DNA of 64,000 bases from an uncultured Paracoccaceae bacterium. GTDB lineage: Bacteria > Pseudomonadota > Alphaproteobacteria > Rhodobacterales > Rhodobacteraceae. The DNA lies in the NCBI GenBank assembly GCA_947503935.1, contig CANNFR010000007.1, forward strand, positions 248,001-312,000, written 5' to 3'. The position numbers were made by a program, and so were the translations under genes. Under the pieces are notes generated by a model. That model had not been told where the DNA came from. It worked only from the letters and a program-made list of their open reading frames with translations, and searched no databases. Positions 61,607 to 64,000 of the stretch are shown in pieces (position 1 is the first letter of the stretch; each line of letters begins with the position of its first letter).

Positions 61607-62920
61607 ATGGCCGACCTTTTCGATCGCCCCTCCGATGCTCCACCTGCTGGCGCCCCACGGCCGCTGGCCGACCGCCTGCGACCGGCGAAGCTGTCCGAGG
61701 TGATCGGGCAAGGCAAGCTTCTGGGCCCGGACGGCCCGCTTGGCGTGATGCTGTCCTCGGGCGCGTTGTCGTCGCTGGTATTCTGGGGCCCGCCCGGCGT
61801 GGGCAAGACCACCATCGCCCGGCTTCTGGCCGAAGAGACCGATCTGAGCTTTGTGCAGATCAGCGCGATCTTCACCGGTGTGCCCGAGCTGCGCAAAGTG
61901 TTCGAGGCCGCGCGCATCCGCCGCCAGAACGGGCAGGGCACGCTGCTGTTCGTGGACGAAATCCACCGGTTCAACAAGGCGCAACAGGATGGATTTTTGC
62001 CGCATATGGAAGACGGCACGATCCTTTTGGTCGGCGCGACCACCGAAAACCCCTCCTTCGAGTTGAACGCGGCGCTGCTCAGCCGCGCTCAGGTTCTGGT
62101 GCTGGAGCGCCTGACGCTGGCCGATCTGGAATTGCTGGCGCAGCGCGCCGAGAGAGAGCTGGACCGCAAGCTGCCCCTCAAGGCCGAGGCGCGCGAGCAA
62201 TTGCTGGAGATGGCCGATGGCGATGGCCGGGCGTTGTTGAACCTGATCGAACAGATCGCGGCGTGGAAGGTGGAAAAACCGCTCGATGCGCCTGCTTTGG
62301 GCCAACGGCTGATGAAGCGGGCGACGAATTACGACAAGTCGGGCGATCAGCATTACAACCTGATCTCGGCCTTGCACAAATCGGTGCGCGGGTCCGACCC
62401 CGATGCCTCGCTCTATTGGCTGGCGCGGATGCTGGCGGGCGGCGAAGACCCCCGCTATCTGGCGCGCCGCATCACCCGCATGGCGGTCGAGGATATCGGC
62501 CTGGCCGACCCGCAGGCGCACCGCGTGTGTCTGGACGCCTGGGAGACCTATGAGCGGCTGGGCAGCCCCGAGGGCGAATTGGCCCTGGCGGCCGCGATCA
62601 CCTATCTGGCGCTGGCCCCGAAATCGAACGGTGTCTATGTGGCCTGGAAAGCAGCACTTGCCGAGGCCAAGCGCACCGGCAGTGAGCCGCCGCCCAAACA
62701 CATTCTGAACGCGCCCACAAAGCTGATGAAGGATGAGGGTTACGGCGCGAATTATGCTTATGATCACGACGCCGAGGATGGCTTTTCGGGGCAGAACTAC
62801 TTTCCCGAAGGCATGAAACGCCCGATCCTTTACCAGCCGCCCGAGCGCGGCTTTGAGCGTGAGTTGAAAAAGCGGATCGACTATTTCGCCAAGCTGCGCG
62901 CCAAGCGCGGGGACGGTTGA
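61607..62920 (+). CDS. rarA: Replication-associated recombination protein A (MgsA/RarA)
   Basis: 437 residues, standard length. AAA+ ATPase with Walker A GPPGVGKTT, Walker B LLFVDEIHRF, sensor 1 GATTENPSF, and C-terminal tetramerisation/helical domain (MAVEDIGLADPQA; GYGANYAYDHD). Acts at stalled replication forks, related to clamp loaders. Followed by crcB. Confidence 0.96.
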   Translation: MADLFDRPSDAPPAGAPRPLADRLRPAKLSEVIGQGKLLGPDGPLGVMLSSGALSSLVFWGPPGVGKTTIARLLAEETDLSFVQISAIFTGVPELRKVFEAARIRRQNGQGTLLFVDEIHRFNKAQQDGFLPHMEDGTILLVGATTENPSFELNAALLSRAQVLVLERLTLADLELLAQRAERELDRKLPLKAEAREQLLEMADGDGRALLNLIEQIAAWKVEKPLDAPALGQRLMKRATNYDKSGDQHYNLISALHKSVRGSDPDASLYWLARMLAGGEDPRYLARRITRMAVEDIGLADPQAHRVCLDAWETYERLGSPEGELALAAAITYLALAPKSNGVYVAWKAALAEAKRTGSEPPPKHILNAPTKLMKDEGYGANYAYDHDAEDGFSGQNYFPEGMKRPILYQPPERGFERELKKRIDYFAKLRAKRGDG

Positions 62921-62951
62921 CACCGCGCCCGTGTCGCCCGAGACAGGCGCG

Positions 62952-63329
62952 ATGATTGCAACCCTATTCCAGGTCGCCCTCGGTGGCGCGATCGGCGCCT
63001 CGCTTCGCTATCTCAGCGGGGTGGCGGCGATACGCGTCTTCGGGCCGGGCTTTCCCTGGGGCACGCTTTTTGTGAATGTCGCGGGCTCGGTCCTGATGGG
63101 GGTTCTGGTGGTGGTGCTGGCCGAAAGGGGCGGGACGCGCTACGCGCCGTTTCTGATGACCGGCATCCTGGGCGGCTTCACGACATTCTCGGCCTTTTCG
63201 CTGGACGCGCTGACGCTGTTCGAGCGCGGGCAGGTGGGCCTGGCTGCGGGGTATGTTGCAGGGTCGGTCGTGCTGGCCTTGGGCGGGATCGTTCTGGGCG
63301 TCACCCTGGCGCGGGGGGTGATGGGATGA
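62952..63329 (+). CDS. crcB: Fluoride efflux channel CrcB (Fluc)
   Basis: 125 residues from ATG 62952 (a GTG at 62931 would add seven). Four transmembrane helices and the family motifs GGAIGASLRY, GTLFVNVAGS and GGFTTFSAFSLD with the conserved Phe and Thr/Ser that line the fluoride pathway. Forms a dimeric channel that lowers cytoplasmic fluoride. No fluoride riboswitch precedes it; rarA ends 31 bp upstream. Its stop overlaps the next gene as ATGA. Confidence 0.94.
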   Translation: MIATLFQVALGGAIGASLRYLSGVAAIRVFGPGFPWGTLFVNVAGSVLMGVLVVVLAERGGTRYAPFLMTGILGGFTTFSAFSLDALTLFERGQVGLAAGYVAGSVVLALGGIVLGVTLARGVMG

Positions 63330-64000
63330 GCGGCGTGAAAACCCTGACGGTCTCGGTGGATGAGGGCGAGAGCCGCCTCGACCGCTGGATGAAACGGCGC
63401 TTTCCGCATGTTACGCAAGGCCAGATCGAAAAGATGTGTCGCACGGGCCAGGTGCGGGTCGATGGCGGGCGGGTCAAGGCGAATGCGCGGATCGCCCCCG
63501 GTATGAGTGTGCGCGTGCCGCCCTTGCCGCAAGACAAAGCCCCGCGCCGAGACCCGGCGCCTGTGGCGACCAGCGATGCCGAGATGATCCGCGCAGCCGT
63601 GATCTGGCAGGACGATCATATCATCGCATTGAACAAGCCCCCGGGCCTGCCCAGCCAAGGTGGCAGTGGGCAGGGCAACCGCCATGTTGATGGTCTGGCC
63701 GAGGCGCTGAAATTCGGACTGGCGGAAAAACCCAGCCTGGTGCACCGGCTGGACAAGGACACCTCTGGCGTTCTTCTGCTGGCACGCAGCACCCGCATCG
63801 CGCGCAAATTGTCCGAGGCGTTTCGCGCCCGTGCCACGCGCAAGATCTACTGGGCGGTTGTGGCCGGCGTGCCGCATCCGAAAATGGGGACGATCCGTTT
63901 TGGTCTGGTCAAGGCGCCCGGCCACGGGCGTGGGGGTGAGGGCGAAAAGATGCTCTGCATCCATCCCGCCCGCATTGATGAGACCGAGGGCGCCAAGCGC
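63326..64000 (+). CDS. RluA/RluC-family 23S rRNA pseudouridine synthase (3' end outside window)
   Basis: 225 codons from ATG 63326, open to the window end, so the gene is cut. N-terminal S4-like RNA-binding domain (SRLDRWMKRRFPHVTQGQIE; VRVDGGRVKANARI), then the catalytic domain with HRLDKDTSGVLLLA including the nucleophilic aspartate. By N-terminal S4 domain and core it belongs to the RluC/RluD group that modifies 23S rRNA. Overlaps crcB by 4 bp. Confidence 0.93.
   Translation, partial: MSGVKTLTVSVDEGESRLDRWMKRRFPHVTQGQIEKMCRTGQVRVDGGRVKANARIAPGMSVRVPPLPQDKAPRRDPAPVATSDAEMIRAAVIWQDDHIIALNKPPGLPSQGGSGQGNRHVDGLAEALKFGLAEKPSLVHRLDKDTSGVLLLARSTRIARKLSEAFRARATRKIYWAVVAGVPHPKMGTIRFGLVKAPGHGRGGEGEKMLCIHPARIDETEGAKR

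Noticed and set aside
62921-62951. Possible fluoride riboswitch upstream of crcB
   Set aside because: Only 31 bp separate rarA and crcB, too short for the fold, and no matching sequence is present.

Overview
The window is a stretch of chromosome from a high-GC alphaproteobacterium, most likely of the Rhodobacteraceae (roseobacter/Paracoccus-like group). The evidence is the alphaproteobacterial type of RpoB, RpoC, S12 and SdhABCD, the sdhC-sdhD-(lipoproteins)-sdhA-sdhB arrangement, two tuf genes (one in the str operon, one near tRNA-Trp/secE), an adenylate kinase with a four-cysteine LID as known from Paracoccus, and a luxR-luxI pair. Most of it is core genome. I see no CRISPR array, rRNA operon, transposase or prophage.

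Layout. 1-8.5 kb: the C-terminal part of an Ada-type alkylation-repair gene, a PEP-mutase/isocitrate-lyase family gene, the succinate dehydrogenase operon with two small lipoprotein genes between sdhA and sdhB, a DEAD-box RNA helicase behind a palindrome-rich 368-bp gap, and a DUF1989 gene. 8.6-19.6 kb: a dimethylglycine/sarcosine dehydrogenase-like flavoprotein, a minus-strand block (SH3/crystallin-like secreted protein, GH25 lysozyme-like lipoprotein, DUF938 methyltransferase, DAO-family oxidoreductase, LysR regulator), the ABC-F factor EttA with an AT-rich orphan gene behind it, and a cytochrome P450. 19.7-36.5 kb: a lipoprotein, tufB, a DUF892 ferritin-like gene, tRNA-Trp, a proline-rich membrane protein, then secE-nusG-rplK-rplA-rplJ-rplL-rpoB-rpoC, closed by a strong terminator. 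36.6-38.6 kb: a glycosyltransferase and a DMT-family exporter. 38.6-58.5 kb: str operon (rpsL-rpsG-fusA-tufA), S10 operon, spc operon and alpha operon. This long ribosomal cluster is broken between rplP and rpmC by an intrinsic terminator and an opposite-strand, AT-rich orphan gene. 58.6-64 kb: another small AT-rich orphan gene, luxR-luxI, an HtrA/Deg protease, rarA, crcB, and the first part of an RluA-family pseudouridine synthase cut by the window end.

How it fits together. The central 38 kb encode much of the translation and transcription machinery (21 large- and 12 small-subunit proteins including L7/L12, EF-G, two EF-Tu, RNA polymerase alpha, beta and beta', NusG) plus the Sec translocon core (SecE, SecY). 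Several promoters can be read directly: near-consensus -35/-10 pairs with 17-bp spacers before tRNA-Trp, secE, tufB, rpsL and rpsM. Very stable hairpins lie at many boundaries inside the ribosomal cluster and mostly lack U-tracts, which suggests RNA processing or attenuation points rather than plain terminators.

I did not find a clearly new multi-gene system. The best leads are the palindrome-dense leader of the DEAD-box helicase, the paired TGTGATCACA palindromes before sdhC, the two lipoproteins inside the sdh operon, a P450 promoter whose 17-bp spacer is itself an inverted repeat, and three AT-rich orphan genes lodged beside essential operons.
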